NCBI GenBank assembly: GCA_900100095.1
Contig: FMTN01000016.1
Coordinates: 41,617-105,616, forward strand
Direction of reading: 5' to 3'
Origin: Lachnospiraceae bacterium C10
GTDB lineage: Bacteria; Bacillota; Clostridia; Lachnospirales; Lachnospiraceae
Length of the DNA stretch: 64,000 nucleotides
The first letter of the stretch is position 1. Every line of letters begins with the position of its first letter. This document shows, in pieces, positions 32,960-41,037 of this stretch. A model generated the notes under the pieces. It was not told where the DNA came from, did not search any database, and was given only the letters and a program-made list of their open reading frames with translations. The position numbers were made by a program, and so were the translations under genes.

Positions 32960-35425
32960 ATGCCTAAGCCTAAGCATTCTTTCGGAAAGAAAGATTTTGA
33001 AGTTAAAGAAGAATTTATTGATCGCGAAGAAGCGAAACGGCTTTATCGCGATAAATTGAATAATAATCAGAAAGAATATAATATCTTGGTTTTCTATGGT
33101 GTGGGTGGCATTGGCAAGTCAAAACTAAGGAGAGAAATATCCAGAATACACAAAGAAGAAAATAAGGAAGGTATTACATTTTATCTTGACCTTAATGCAC
33201 CGGAAGATCGCAATATGGGTGAAGGTATTCTTAAACTTGTGGATAGCTGTGATACAAAAATTGATTTCAAATGCTTTGAATTGGCATATGCTCTGTATTT
33301 CCGAAAGAAGAACCCTAGTGCCCAATATGGTAGAGACAAAGAAATGTTTGTTGAAAACACTTTTGTTGGTGTGGGCTTAAATATTCTGAGCATTTTTGAC
33401 AACGGAGTAACGGGGACAGCGGCTGAAATTGTTGAGAGAACGATAAGAACCATTGTAAACAGGGCTATCGATAAAGAAGTAAAGGAAGAACTAAAGAATT
33501 TTGATAGCTATTCTATAGCGGAGATGGAAGAGATGCTTCCGCTCTTTTTCCAATATGATTTGCAAAGTTATCTAAAAAAACACAAGGACGCCAAGGTACT
33601 GATAATTTTTGATACATTCGAGGCGTTAAATGAAAATGTTATTGAGCAGATACATAGGAGTAAGAACGAACGCTGGGTTCAGGAAATAATTGAATATTTC
33701 CCACACGATGAGTTTCCTAAACTGCTTGTAACAATATTTGGTCGAGATGAACTGACATGGGATGAGGAATGGCAGGATCTTTTAGAGCAACACAAGTTGG
33801 TCGAGTTTGAAGATCAATATTCAGAAGATTATTTAAGGGCTGCAGGAATCACAGACGAGCCTATAATTCGTACAATAATCAAAAGCAGTCGGGGATATCC
33901 TTTTCTGCTTTATTTATCTCTTGAAACATATGCGAATATAAAGAATGGAGGAAGACATCCGGAGATAACAGACTTCGGAGGTAGTTATCCGGAAATCGTA
34001 GAGCGTTTTATATACAATCTTGACAAGGATACGGTCGAAGTCCTTAGACTGATGTCTATACCGAATTTTTATAATGATGATATTTTCAATCTGCTAATTC
34101 GGGAATTTAATATTTCGTTTCCGATGACAGAGTTTGAGCAGTTCAATAAGTATTCATTTGTTTCATATGATAAAAACGAAAAAAATTATCATATTCATGA
34201 TCTCATGAGGAAAGGCATATTAGAGAAGTCGTCAGAAAGCACTATACTTGCTGCACACAGAGTATTATTGAAATATTACGCAGATAAAATAAATTTAAGT
34301 GTTGCGAACAGGGATGTGCTTGAAATGTTTTATCATGCAAGGATGTGCATGACAACTGAAGAGTTTAACAGATGGCTCATGACTCCTATCAATGTGCATG
34401 AAGGACTTACTCCGCTAACCGGAATGAAAAAGAAGCAGCAAAAAGGAGAGCAAAAAGTATTGATGCAGATTATTAATGGGATAAGAAGCAATCATCAAAT
34501 CAAAGATTTGTCTATTGATCTCGTTAATATTTATATTGATATTGTTCATCTTGGTGGAGATTACGATGAGGCTGTGTCTATATGTGAGAAGTATCTATCG
34601 CAGTATTCCAAAGATGAGATTTCAGCAGATGAACAGCTGACAAAAATGAGGGTAAGAAAAATACATCATAGTATGTTTTATCTTCCTGTGGATCAACTCA
34701 TATCTGAGGCAGAAGAAATTCTTGAAGGCTTAGATATAAAAAAATACCCTGAACAATATAATGAACTGCTTTTCTTGTTAGGAGGAAATTTAGGCGTGCT
34801 TTCAGGAAATCTGGAACGCGCATCTATGTGGCTTGAAATGTCGATGGTTTGCGCTCAAAAGAACAATTTAGATGCTTTTATTCAAAGAACGATTCGTAAA
34901 CAAGCCGATATAATGTTGGCAAACGGTGATACAGAAGGGGCATTGAAGTTGATTTCACAAACGGTAAAAGCGTCATTTGATATTGAAGATATTGATAGCA
35001 GATACAAGATATATCTCATGGGTGTATTAGGTGAAATCTATAGAAAAATGGATGAACTTGAAACGGCATGGCATTGCTACGACATAGTAGATAAAAAATC
35101 TACTGAGAATTATTTGCCAGGATGGCAGGCTCATTCATACCTTGCAAAAGGAATGGTAGAATTGCAGAGAGGTAATTATTCTGAGGCTGAGATTCTTTTT
35201 GCAAAAGCAATTAATACTTACACAAGAATTCAGCAGGAGTGGGGAATCATCAACACAAAACAAGCAGCTATGCTACTAAAAAAATATCAAGACCTTCCGA
35301 TATCTATTGATGAGGTGAATCAGGTTTTGGAAGAAGCAACTAAGATGAATTATAGATATAATATCAATTTTTCGTCAAAATTAATCAATGAGGAAAAGCC
35401 GTATCTACAGCTTTTCTTCCTTTAA
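32960..35425 (+). CDS. STAND NTPase (NB-ARC/NACHT-like) with C-terminal TPR repeats
   Basis: An 821-residue protein. Walker A is YGVGGIGKSKLRREI (residues 46-60); Walker B is KVLIIFDTFEAL (about 211-222); a sensor strand reads KLLVTIFGRDEL. A winged-helix region ends in YHIHDLMRKGI (about 411), at the place of the MHD motif of NLR-type ATPases. From about residue 440 the sequence is helical repeats with TPR character (DIVHLGGDYDEAVSICEKYL, GILGEIYRKMDELETAWHCY, AKGMVELQRGNYSEAEILFA). STAND proteins sense phage or stress signals and oligomerise. No nuclease or other effector domain is fused, so the preceding CARF-nuclease, 6 bases upstream, is the likely partner. Confidence 0.82.
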   Translation: MPKPKHSFGKKDFEVKEEFIDREEAKRLYRDKLNNNQKEYNILVFYGVGGIGKSKLRREISRIHKEENKEGITFYLDLNAPEDRNMGEGILKLVDSCDTKIDFKCFELAYALYFRKKNPSAQYGRDKEMFVENTFVGVGLNILSIFDNGVTGTAAEIVERTIRTIVNRAIDKEVKEELKNFDSYSIAEMEEMLPLFFQYDLQSYLKKHKDAKVLIIFDTFEALNENVIEQIHRSKNERWVQEIIEYFPHDEFPKLLVTIFGRDELTWDEEWQDLLEQHKLVEFEDQYSEDYLRAAGITDEPIIRTIIKSSRGYPFLLYLSLETYANIKNGGRHPEITDFGGSYPEIVERFIYNLDKDTVEVLRLMSIPNFYNDDIFNLLIREFNISFPMTEFEQFNKYSFVSYDKNEKNYHIHDLMRKGILEKSSESTILAAHRVLLKYYADKINLSVANRDVLEMFYHARMCMTTEEFNRWLMTPINVHEGLTPLTGMKKKQQKGEQKVLMQIINGIRSNHQIKDLSIDLVNIYIDIVHLGGDYDEAVSICEKYLSQYSKDEISADEQLTKMRVRKIHHSMFYLPVDQLISEAEEILEGLDIKKYPEQYNELLFLLGGNLGVLSGNLERASMWLEMSMVCAQKNNLDAFIQRTIRKQADIMLANGDTEGALKLISQTVKASFDIEDIDSRYKIYLMGVLGEIYRKMDELETAWHCYDIVDKKSTENYLPGWQAHSYLAKGMVELQRGNYSEAEILFAKAINTYTRIQQEWGIINTKQAAMLLKKYQDLPISIDEVNQVLEEATKMNYRYNINFSSKLINEEKPYLQLFFL

Positions 35426-35442
35426 GAAGGAAGAGGTGCAAT

Positions 35443-36336
35443 ATGGGTAAAATGATAAAGATAAATAGTAGCGATATTGAAAGCGTCTTAAAAGGTGTAT
35501 CGCGCCAGTATTTAGCCGGTAATTTAAAAAAACCTCAGGAACTGGAATTTGTTGTTGACAAAAAACTTGAAATCGGTATCACGGATTATGACCAATATAC
35601 CACAGAAGTTGTACATTATCATACTGAAGCCGTTGAGTATCAATACATGCTTTCCGGGTGGACGAAGTATATGGATGTCGAAAACGGAGTCGAATACGAA
35701 TTTAAGAAAGGCGATTTTTATTGTATTGAGAAAAATACGACCTATGCTCAGAAATCGAAGAAGGGAACTAGAATTTTGTTCATTAAAGTACCTTCAATTA
35801 ATGATAAGCATGTGGTAGAAACATCCGATGTCATTGAAGCGTGGTACAAGGAAGGATTAAAAACAGTACGTAAAGATTATGCTCACGAAGAAGGTATGCC
35901 GGAAGCAAATTCTATGAGGCCAGCTGCAACAGTGGCAATTATTAATGATGAGAAGATTTTGATGCTAAAGCGTATGGATAATGGCAAATGGACGCTTCCT
36001 GGCGGAACTATGGAACTTGATGAAAGTCTTGTTGATTGCGCTGTAAGGGAGGTCAGAGAAGAAACGGGGTTGGACGTAAAGGTGAAGGAAGTTATAGGTA
36101 CATACACGGATCCGGACATAAGGATTGAGTATTCCGATGGTGAAGTAAGGAGAGAGTTCACGATTGTTTATTATGGAACGGCTTCAAATAGCGAAGTTGT
36201 AATCGATGATGAGTCCAGTACATACGCTTGGATTTCATTGATAGACGTGCTTGAATATCCGATGGCTGCATCTCAGAAGAGACGTATAGAGGATGTTCTG
36301 AACTTTTACAAAACCGGCGAAAAGAAGATGGGGTGA
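35443..36336 (+). CDS. Cupin - NUDIX hydrolase fusion
   Basis: A 297-residue protein. Residues about 40-115 look like a cupin barrel (VVHYHTEAVEYQYMLSGWTK, YEFKKGDFYCIEKNTTYAQK). Residues about 165-290 are a NUDIX domain with an intact box (GGTMELDESLVDCAVREVRE then ETGLDV). NUDIX enzymes cleave nucleoside diphosphate-X bonds. Within this operon it could act on a nucleotide signal or a cofactor, but that is inference. It starts 17 bases after the STAND gene stop, with GAAGAGGTG upstream. Confidence 0.8.
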   Translation: MGKMIKINSSDIESVLKGVSRQYLAGNLKKPQELEFVVDKKLEIGITDYDQYTTEVVHYHTEAVEYQYMLSGWTKYMDVENGVEYEFKKGDFYCIEKNTTYAQKSKKGTRILFIKVPSINDKHVVETSDVIEAWYKEGLKTVRKDYAHEEGMPEANSMRPAATVAIINDEKILMLKRMDNGKWTLPGGTMELDESLVDCAVREVREETGLDVKVKEVIGTYTDPDIRIEYSDGEVRREFTIVYYGTASNSEVVIDDESSTYAWISLIDVLEYPMAASQKRRIEDVLNFYKTGEKKMG

Positions 36337-36340
36337 TTTT

Positions 36341-36769
36341 ATGGAAATCACAATAGACAGAATGAAGCACAGCTTAGCCGTGGCCAAGAAAATGAAGGAA
36401 CTGGTATCAACTGATCCCAAAAAAAATATGTGCTCACCCGAAGACGCTTTTGTTCTCGGATTGCTTCATGATATAGGCTATGAATTCTCAAGTGAACAGA
36501 AAGAACATGCAAATAATGGCGGGCTGTTACTGAAAGAACAAGGATATAAATACTGGAAAGAAGTGTATTACCATGGTATTCCGCAGGATGAATATGATTC
36601 ACCATTGTTGCGGTTGCTAAATTATGTGGACATGATTACTGGTCCCACAGGTGAATATGTGACAGTTGAGCAAAGAATTGAAGATATTGCTGAGAGATAT
36701 GGGGAGGGATCGTGGCAAACAGAAGAGGCCCAAAAGCTTGCAACAAAAATACTGAAATATGAGGAATAG
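36341..36769 (+). CDS. HD-domain hydrolase
   Basis: A 142-residue HD-superfamily protein: MKHSLAVAKKMKELVSTDPK (first His), FVLGLLHDIGYEFSSEQKEH (HD pair), and LLRLLNYVDMITGPTGEYVT (distal Asp). The H...HD...D set for a metal-dependent phosphohydrolase is present. It starts 4 bases after the cupin-NUDIX gene and closes the cargo operon. With the CARF-nuclease upstream, degradation of a nucleotide messenger is an attractive but unproven role. Confidence 0.8.
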   Translation: MEITIDRMKHSLAVAKKMKELVSTDPKKNMCSPEDAFVLGLLHDIGYEFSSEQKEHANNGGLLLKEQGYKYWKEVYYHGIPQDEYDSPLLRLLNYVDMITGPTGEYVTVEQRIEDIAERYGEGSWQTEEAQKLATKILKYEE

Positions 36770-36795
36770 AGTTTAAACGATGATTTCGAATCTAA

Positions 36796-37437
36796 TCCAC
36801 TGGACTACAAGTTATTTTTTTGAGGATACGCAGTACGAATTTACTTTCTGACGAAGTCAGCGCGGGCGACATAGGAGCACGTATTCTTGCGTAAAGGGAA
36901 GTATGTAACTTTATGCGTATCCTGTTATTTTGAATATTTTTGTAGTGTCGGATGATGCCCAACGTTTGGTAAAATCGCAGTGAACTTGCAAAGTGTTGTT
37001 ATTCCAAGGCATCAAGATGTCCGGATAATCCGACAGAGGGTCTGTCTTGGAATATTTTAAAAAGACGATTTCGGATACCCCGGCAAAGGGTGGCGACCAC
37101 ACCGCGGTTTCGTTGCAGGATGCAGGAAACATAAGGGCTTGGGGTGATTTGAGATGTTGTAAGTGACCAAGAGTTGGCTAGGGGGGCTGTCCTCAAAGAA
37201 CAGGTTTGGTCAGACACTCTGTCCAGCATGATTTTTGGGGCGCAGGATTGTTGCACATTCTTAGTAGATTCATGCTCTTGAGAAATGCATTGGGATATAT
37301 TGACATCACATTGTGTTAGGAGTAACTTATAATGATTTAGTGGATAACTAAATGGGATTTGTTGTAATAATAGTTAACTTCTGGTCCACTGGACTAAAAG
37401 TGATTTTAAGACGAGAGCAATCTCGTCTTATTTTTTT
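36796..37437 (+). other. Non-coding stretch with hairpins, possible structured RNA
   Basis: No convincing gene lies between 36,770 and 37,847. TCCACTGGACTA occurs at 36796-36807 and 37385-37396. AGGATACGCA/TGCGTATCCT (36823-36832, 36914-36923) encloses CTGAC-GAA-GTCAG (36848-36860). TTCCAAG/CTTGGAA (37002-37052) encloses GACAGA-GGG-TCTGTC. The part 36,950-37,260 is clearly richer in G+C than its surroundings. AAGACGAGA-GCAA-TCTCGTCTT plus T7 (37408-37437) is a strong terminator. It may be a long 3' UTR or a separate RNA. Confidence 0.5.
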
Positions 37438-37444
37438 ATGCAAA

Positions 37445-37715
37445 TTTTTAGTAATCAGTTCTGATTCATCCTAAATACATAGCAGAGACGAAGATTTGAA
37501 TAGATTTTTAGTAATCAGTTCTGACTCGTTCCAAATAGATAGTAGAGACGAAGATTCAAATAAATTTTAGTAATCAGTCTCCAAAGGTACCAATTAGTAG
37601 GTGAAAGAAGAAAAAGCCAATTTTTAGTAATCGTGCCATAACTGAACCAAATGAATTATGAGAGGAAAGAAAAAGCTGATTTTTTGAAAAAAGTTAGTAC
37701 TGGTTTAGTAATGAG
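37445..37715 (+). repeat. Iteron-like direct repeats, candidate replication origin
   Basis: TTTTAGTAATC-type motifs start at about 37446, 37506, 37565, 37622 and 37704 (the last reads TTTAGTAATGA). The first two sit in nearly identical 60-bp units (TTTTTAGTAATCAGTTCTGA, ...AGAGACGAAGATT). They lie just before the RepA_N-like and DnaC-like genes, as plasmid or satellite origins do. Confidence 0.6.
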
Positions 37716-37847
37716 CGATTTTTCATCCCAAATGTAATGTGAAGGACAAATTATTGGCTTTGTTTTTCAATCAGGGCAGACGTGCCTAAAGCAGTTTAAT
37801 CCATGACTTGAGACTGCAGCTTAAGAGATTGGGGAAAGGACAGATGA

Positions 37848-38150
37848 ATGAATGTAGGTGAGACATTAAAACACATAGGAACTTATTGGGAGATTTATGA
37901 GTACATCGGTAATCATAGGAAGAAGCTCACGGATATCAAAAAGTACCTTATGAAGGAATGCGGTAAGCCGGAGTCAACTGCCAGAATGCAGATTACCAAC
38001 TTCCGGTATTCCCGTCATAACATTTTTGCTTTGTATAACAACGACAAGGTGGTGGGACTTGATATTGCAAAGATAAATGAGCTGGAGCGAGAAGTCGATA
38101 AAGTATCGCATTTCACAGATTACGATTACAGAAGCGAGGGGGTGCTGTAA
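37848..38150 (+). CDS. Small unknown protein of the replication module
   Basis: A 100-residue protein (start NVGETLKHIGTYWEIYEYIG). It is basic and helical in the first 65 residues (NHRKKLTDIKKYLMKECGKP, ESTARMQITNFRYSRHNIFA), possibly DNA-binding. The stop codon directly precedes the next gene's ATG at 38151. I do not recognise the family. Its place between the iterons and the initiator gene suggests a part in replication or its control. Confidence 0.55.
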   Translation: MNVGETLKHIGTYWEIYEYIGNHRKKLTDIKKYLMKECGKPESTARMQITNFRYSRHNIFALYNNDKVVGLDIAKINELEREVDKVSHFTDYDYRSEGVL

Positions 38151-38636
38151 ATGAATGAATACTTGAAGCGTGACACTCGTATAGGAGCATTTATTCCGGT
38201 ACCGGCATCCATTCTTACATCAGAGCTTAGTAGTACTACCATTTTGATTTATGGGGCGATTCTAAGCCGTTCTATCCTATCACAGAAGAATGGTTGGATA
38301 GATAAAGAAGGACGCGTATATACCCGTTATACGGCGCCACAGCTGGCAGAGGATATAGGTAAAGGTATATCGACGGTAAAGGCTTCTTTAAAGGAATTAG
38401 AAGAGGCGGATTTGATTGAGAGAAAACGCATGGGGCTGACTATGACAAACATCTATGTCAAAGTCCCTTTGGACAGTATATTGGGCCAAAATCCTAACGC
38501 ATTAAGCCAGAATTCTAATCCATTTAGTCAGAAAGCTGGCGTATCCGTAGCCGGAAAATCGGACTCAAGTAAATATAAAAGAGTAAATGAAATATCAAAC
38601 AACAGATATACATACGAGGAAGGGGAGAGTTTGTAA
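38151..38636 (+). CDS. RepA_N-like replication initiator / winged-helix protein
   Basis: A 161-residue protein. FIPVPASILTSELSSTTILI, YGAILSRSILSQKNGW and YTRYTAPQLAEDIGKGISTV then KASLKELEEADLIERKR match the winged-helix N-domain of RepA_N or DnaD-like initiators. The C-terminal 50 residues are Ser/Asn-rich and may contact the loader. The last A of its stop region overlaps the ATG of the DnaC-like gene (TAATGG), so the pair is co-translated. Confidence 0.7.
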   Translation: MNEYLKRDTRIGAFIPVPASILTSELSSTTILIYGAILSRSILSQKNGWIDKEGRVYTRYTAPQLAEDIGKGISTVKASLKELEEADLIERKRMGLTMTNIYVKVPLDSILGQNPNALSQNSNPFSQKAGVSVAGKSDSSKYKRVNEISNNRYTYEEGESL

Positions 38637-39448
38637 TGGAAGAAATCAAAGATTTTTATATTGGTGAAGACGGATTGGAGTATTGCAGTAATTGCCATAC
38701 GGCTCGTGAGCGGATTCTTCCTCATCCGATTGATGGTAAACCTTTTCATGTTCATTTTATGTGTGAATGCCAGCGCAAGGCATACGAGGCTGAACAGGCC
38801 GAGCGAGCCAATCGTGAGTTTGATGAAATGGTATCCAGAAATCGCATGGTTTGTTTTCGTACCAAGCGTATGTATGATTGGACATTTGCTAATGATGATG
38901 GTACGAATCCTGCATCAGGGAAGGTGAAAGCATATGTGGACGCCTGGGATGAAATGAAGCGTTCTAATATCGGACTTTTGCTTTGGGGCGGAGTTGGCAG
39001 CGGAAAGACGTATTTAGCGTGTGCTGTTGCTAATGAAATTTTAAACCAAGGAAAGAAAGTCCTTCTGCGAGACTTTGCAGAGGTAAGTTCCATCTCTATG
39101 TTTGATATGGATGATTATGTGAAGTCATTGGATGCTTACGATTTGCTTGTTTTAGATGACCTCGGTGCTGAGAGGAAATCAGAGTTTGCACTTCAAAATG
39201 TATTTAACGTCGTGAATCGTAGATGGGTTTCGGGTAAGCCGTTAATTGTGACTACCAATCTATCCATCAAAGACATGAAGGAGTTATCGGCCAAAGAGGA
39301 TTTGCAGTATCAAAGAATCTATGATCGTATCTTTGATATGTGTACACCAATCTGCATAAACGGTCGTAGCAGACGTGCTGTTTCATCTGAGATTAAGAAG
39401 GAACATTTAAAACAGGTTATACAGGAAGGAGGGATGACCTATGAGTGA
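38636..39448 (+). CDS. DnaC/IstB-like helicase loader
   Basis: A 270-residue AAA+ ATPase. An N-terminal Cys-rich part (YCSNCHTARERILPHP, HFMCECQRKAYEAEQAERAN) may bind zinc. Walker A is LLLWGGVGSGKTYLACAVAN (about residues 113-132), Walker B is YDLLVLDDLGAERKSEFALQ, sensor 1 is LIVTTNL and the Arg finger region is YDRIFD. It loads replicative helicase at the element's origin. It overlaps the excisionase gene by 8 bases. Confidence 0.88.
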   Translation: MEEIKDFYIGEDGLEYCSNCHTARERILPHPIDGKPFHVHFMCECQRKAYEAEQAERANREFDEMVSRNRMVCFRTKRMYDWTFANDDGTNPASGKVKAYVDAWDEMKRSNIGLLLWGGVGSGKTYLACAVANEILNQGKKVLLRDFAEVSSISMFDMDDYVKSLDAYDLLVLDDLGAERKSEFALQNVFNVVNRRWVSGKPLIVTTNLSIKDMKELSAKEDLQYQRIYDRIFDMCTPICINGRSRRAVSSEIKKEHLKQVIQEGGMTYE

Positions 39449-39647
39449 AATTAATATGGATATACCGGTGTGGCGAAAGGTTACGCTTACAAAGGAAGAA
39501 GCGGCTGCTTATAGCCATATCGGTATTAATAAACTTGAAGAATTGCTAAAAATTCCAAACTGTCCCTTCGTCTTGTATGTGGGAAAGAAAAAGCTGATTA
39601 AGAGAAAAGAGTTTGAAGAGTTTATCCAGAGAAGTATCGAAGTATAG
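39441..39647 (+). CDS. xis: Excisionase (Tn916 Xis-like)
   Basis: A 68-residue winged-helix protein: VWRKVTLTKEEAAAYSHIGI then NKLEELLKIPNCPFVLYVGK and LIKRKEFEEFIQ. This is the Tn916-type excisionase pattern. It would bend DNA at the element's ends and bias the integrase towards excision. It is followed by a terminator and then the integrase. Confidence 0.85.
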   Translation: MSEINMDIPVWRKVTLTKEEAAAYSHIGINKLEELLKIPNCPFVLYVGKKKLIKRKEFEEFIQRSIEV

Positions 39648-39682
39648 GCTTTGGAGCAAATCTATTTTCATTTTTTATAGTT

Positions 39683-39734
39683 AAAAGAGCCCTTTTATGG
39701 TATTATATCCTTTGAGTATTAGGGCTCTTTTTTT
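39683..39734 (+). terminator. Terminator between xis and int
   Basis: AAAAGAGCCC (39683-39692) pairs with GGGCTCTTTT (39722-39731), then T-rich. The 29-base loop contains TATTATAT, which might serve as a -10 box. Confidence 0.7.
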
Positions 39735-39749
39735 GAAAGGAGCGTTAAT

Positions 39750-40880
39750 ATGGGTAAGGATATAAAAGGTAAAGAGCTGGGAAAGGGGATAAGCCAGCGC
39801 TCCGATTTATTATATGTAGGACGTTTTACGGACAGATATGGTAAGCGGAGGCAAAAAGTATTCTCAAAACTACAGGAGTGCAGACAGTGGTTGGCAGATG
39901 CTCAGTTTGAAGATGAGCAAGGTGACTGTGCTTTTGATAAAGAGATTCGTGTAAAGGATTGGTACCTTTATTGGATTGATTTGAAGGAAAAGACAGTTCG
40001 TCCAAATACACATCGCAATTATCGTGATAGATATCTTAGAAATATCGACCCGGTAATTGGAAAGATGAAATTGAAGGATGTAAAACCTTTTGCTTGTCAG
40101 CAAATCATGAATCGGATGGCTGAGCAGGGATACACTTCATCTACCATTTATCAAGCCAGAATTGCTTTATTTAATATGTTTGATTATGCGGTTCAAAATG
40201 ATGTAATCATCAAGAATCCGTGCAATAAGACAGTAAAAGCAAACATTGGTAAGGAAGTAAGTAAGAAGGAAGCTCTAACCATTGAACAACAGAAGAAGTT
40301 TTTATATGGCATCAAGGGAAATGCCTATGAGAATCAATATGCATTTTTGCTGCAAACAGGGCTTCGTACCGGTGAGATGGTAGGCCTTCGATGGAGCGAT
40401 ATTGATTTTGAAAAGCGTATTCTTCATGTGAATCAGACTATGGAGTATCGTTATAACGTAGGTGAATGGAGAATTGGACCGCCTAAGAGTCAAGCGGGGT
40501 ATCGCAGTGTACCACTGACAGATGAAGCGATTGAGATTCTTCGTAGACAGAAAATGAAGAATGCTATGTGTAAGGTTCTTCCGATTGAATGGAAAGATTA
40601 TATTTTTCTATGCAGAAAAGGAACTCCTGTAAAAAACAGTACGTATGACACAATGCTTCAGAAAATGTGTGATAGAATTTGTATTCCAAGGTTTTCTATG
40701 CATGTACTTTGTCATACCTTTGCTACAAGATGTATTGAAGCGGGTATGAAGCCAAAGACACTACAGACAATTCTTGGACATTCTAATATCGGCATAACCA
40801 TGAATCGTTATGTACATACGACGGAAGATGAAAAACGTAGAGAAATGATGAGCATTTCGGAATCATTAAAGGTCATTTAG
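39750..40880 (+). CDS. int: Tyrosine integrase with a lost catalytic arginine
   Basis: A 376-residue Tn916/phage-type integrase. It has an AP2-like arm-binding N-terminus (YVGRFTDRYGKRRQKVFSKL), a SAM-like core-binding domain (about 70-160) and a catalytic domain: Arg I in TGLRTGEMVGLRWSDID (about 205), Lys near PPKSQAGYRSVPL, His 318 in MHVLCHTFATR, LGHSNIGITMNRY with Tyr 354. In the family the box II motif is H-x-L-R-H; here codon 40710-40712 is TGT (Cys 321) instead of CGT (Arg). Arg II holds the scissile phosphate, so activity is probably lost. It is the last gene before attR. Confidence 0.9.
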   Translation: MGKDIKGKELGKGISQRSDLLYVGRFTDRYGKRRQKVFSKLQECRQWLADAQFEDEQGDCAFDKEIRVKDWYLYWIDLKEKTVRPNTHRNYRDRYLRNIDPVIGKMKLKDVKPFACQQIMNRMAEQGYTSSTIYQARIALFNMFDYAVQNDVIIKNPCNKTVKANIGKEVSKKEALTIEQQKKFLYGIKGNAYENQYAFLLQTGLRTGEMVGLRWSDIDFEKRILHVNQTMEYRYNVGEWRIGPPKSQAGYRSVPLTDEAIEILRRQKMKNAMCKVLPIEWKDYIFLCRKGTPVKNSTYDTMLQKMCDRICIPRFSMHVLCHTFATRCIEAGMKPKTLQTILGHSNIGITMNRYVHTTEDEKRREMMSISESLKVI

Positions 40881-40883
40881 CAC

Positions 40884-40971
40884 TGGTACGTAATTGGTGG
40901 TACGCAAATGGTACGTATCACCAATGAATCACCAATTTAATTCTCAAATTGGTACGTAAATCGTATATCAA
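40884..40971 (+). repeat. Right arm-type repeats of the element
   Basis: GGTACGTA at 40884 and 40958, plus GGTACGCA (40899) and GGTACGTA (40910) variants, with interspersed ATTGGT/ATCACCAAT. They match the repeat inside the left end and are likely integrase arm-binding sites. Confidence 0.7.
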
Positions 40972-41021
40972 TTTTGAAGAATGGCTTAAAATCAATAAAA
41001 ATTAAGGAGATATAGAAGAAA

Positions 41022-41037
41022 ATGAAACTAGGAATCG
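41022..41037 (+). repeat. Attachment-site core, right end (attR)
   Basis: ATGAAACTAGGAATCG, identical to 29880-29895, forming the first five codons of ychF plus one base. Confidence 0.88.

Larger units (their letters stand above)
29880..41037 (+). mobile_element. Integrative element in the 5' end of ychF (about 11.14 kb)
   Basis: Bounded by a 16-bp direct repeat (29880-29895 and 41022-41037) that is the start of ychF. GGTACGTA-type repeats lie inside both ends (30023-30044 and 40884-40971), as expected for integrase arm sites. In order it holds a structured repeat, a five-gene cargo operon with a CARF-nuclease and a STAND NTPase, a 1-kb non-coding stretch with iterons, a small unknown gene, a RepA_N-like gene, a DnaC-like gene, xis and int. 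There are no conjugation or phage structural genes, so it depends on a helper for transfer or is satellite-like. The integrase lacks one catalytic arginine and may be inactive. Confidence 0.85.

Noticed and set aside
36911..37256. Minus-strand reading frames in the non-coding stretch
   Set aside because: They have no ribosome binding site, overlap each other, and their composition follows the local hairpins. I treat the stretch as non-coding.
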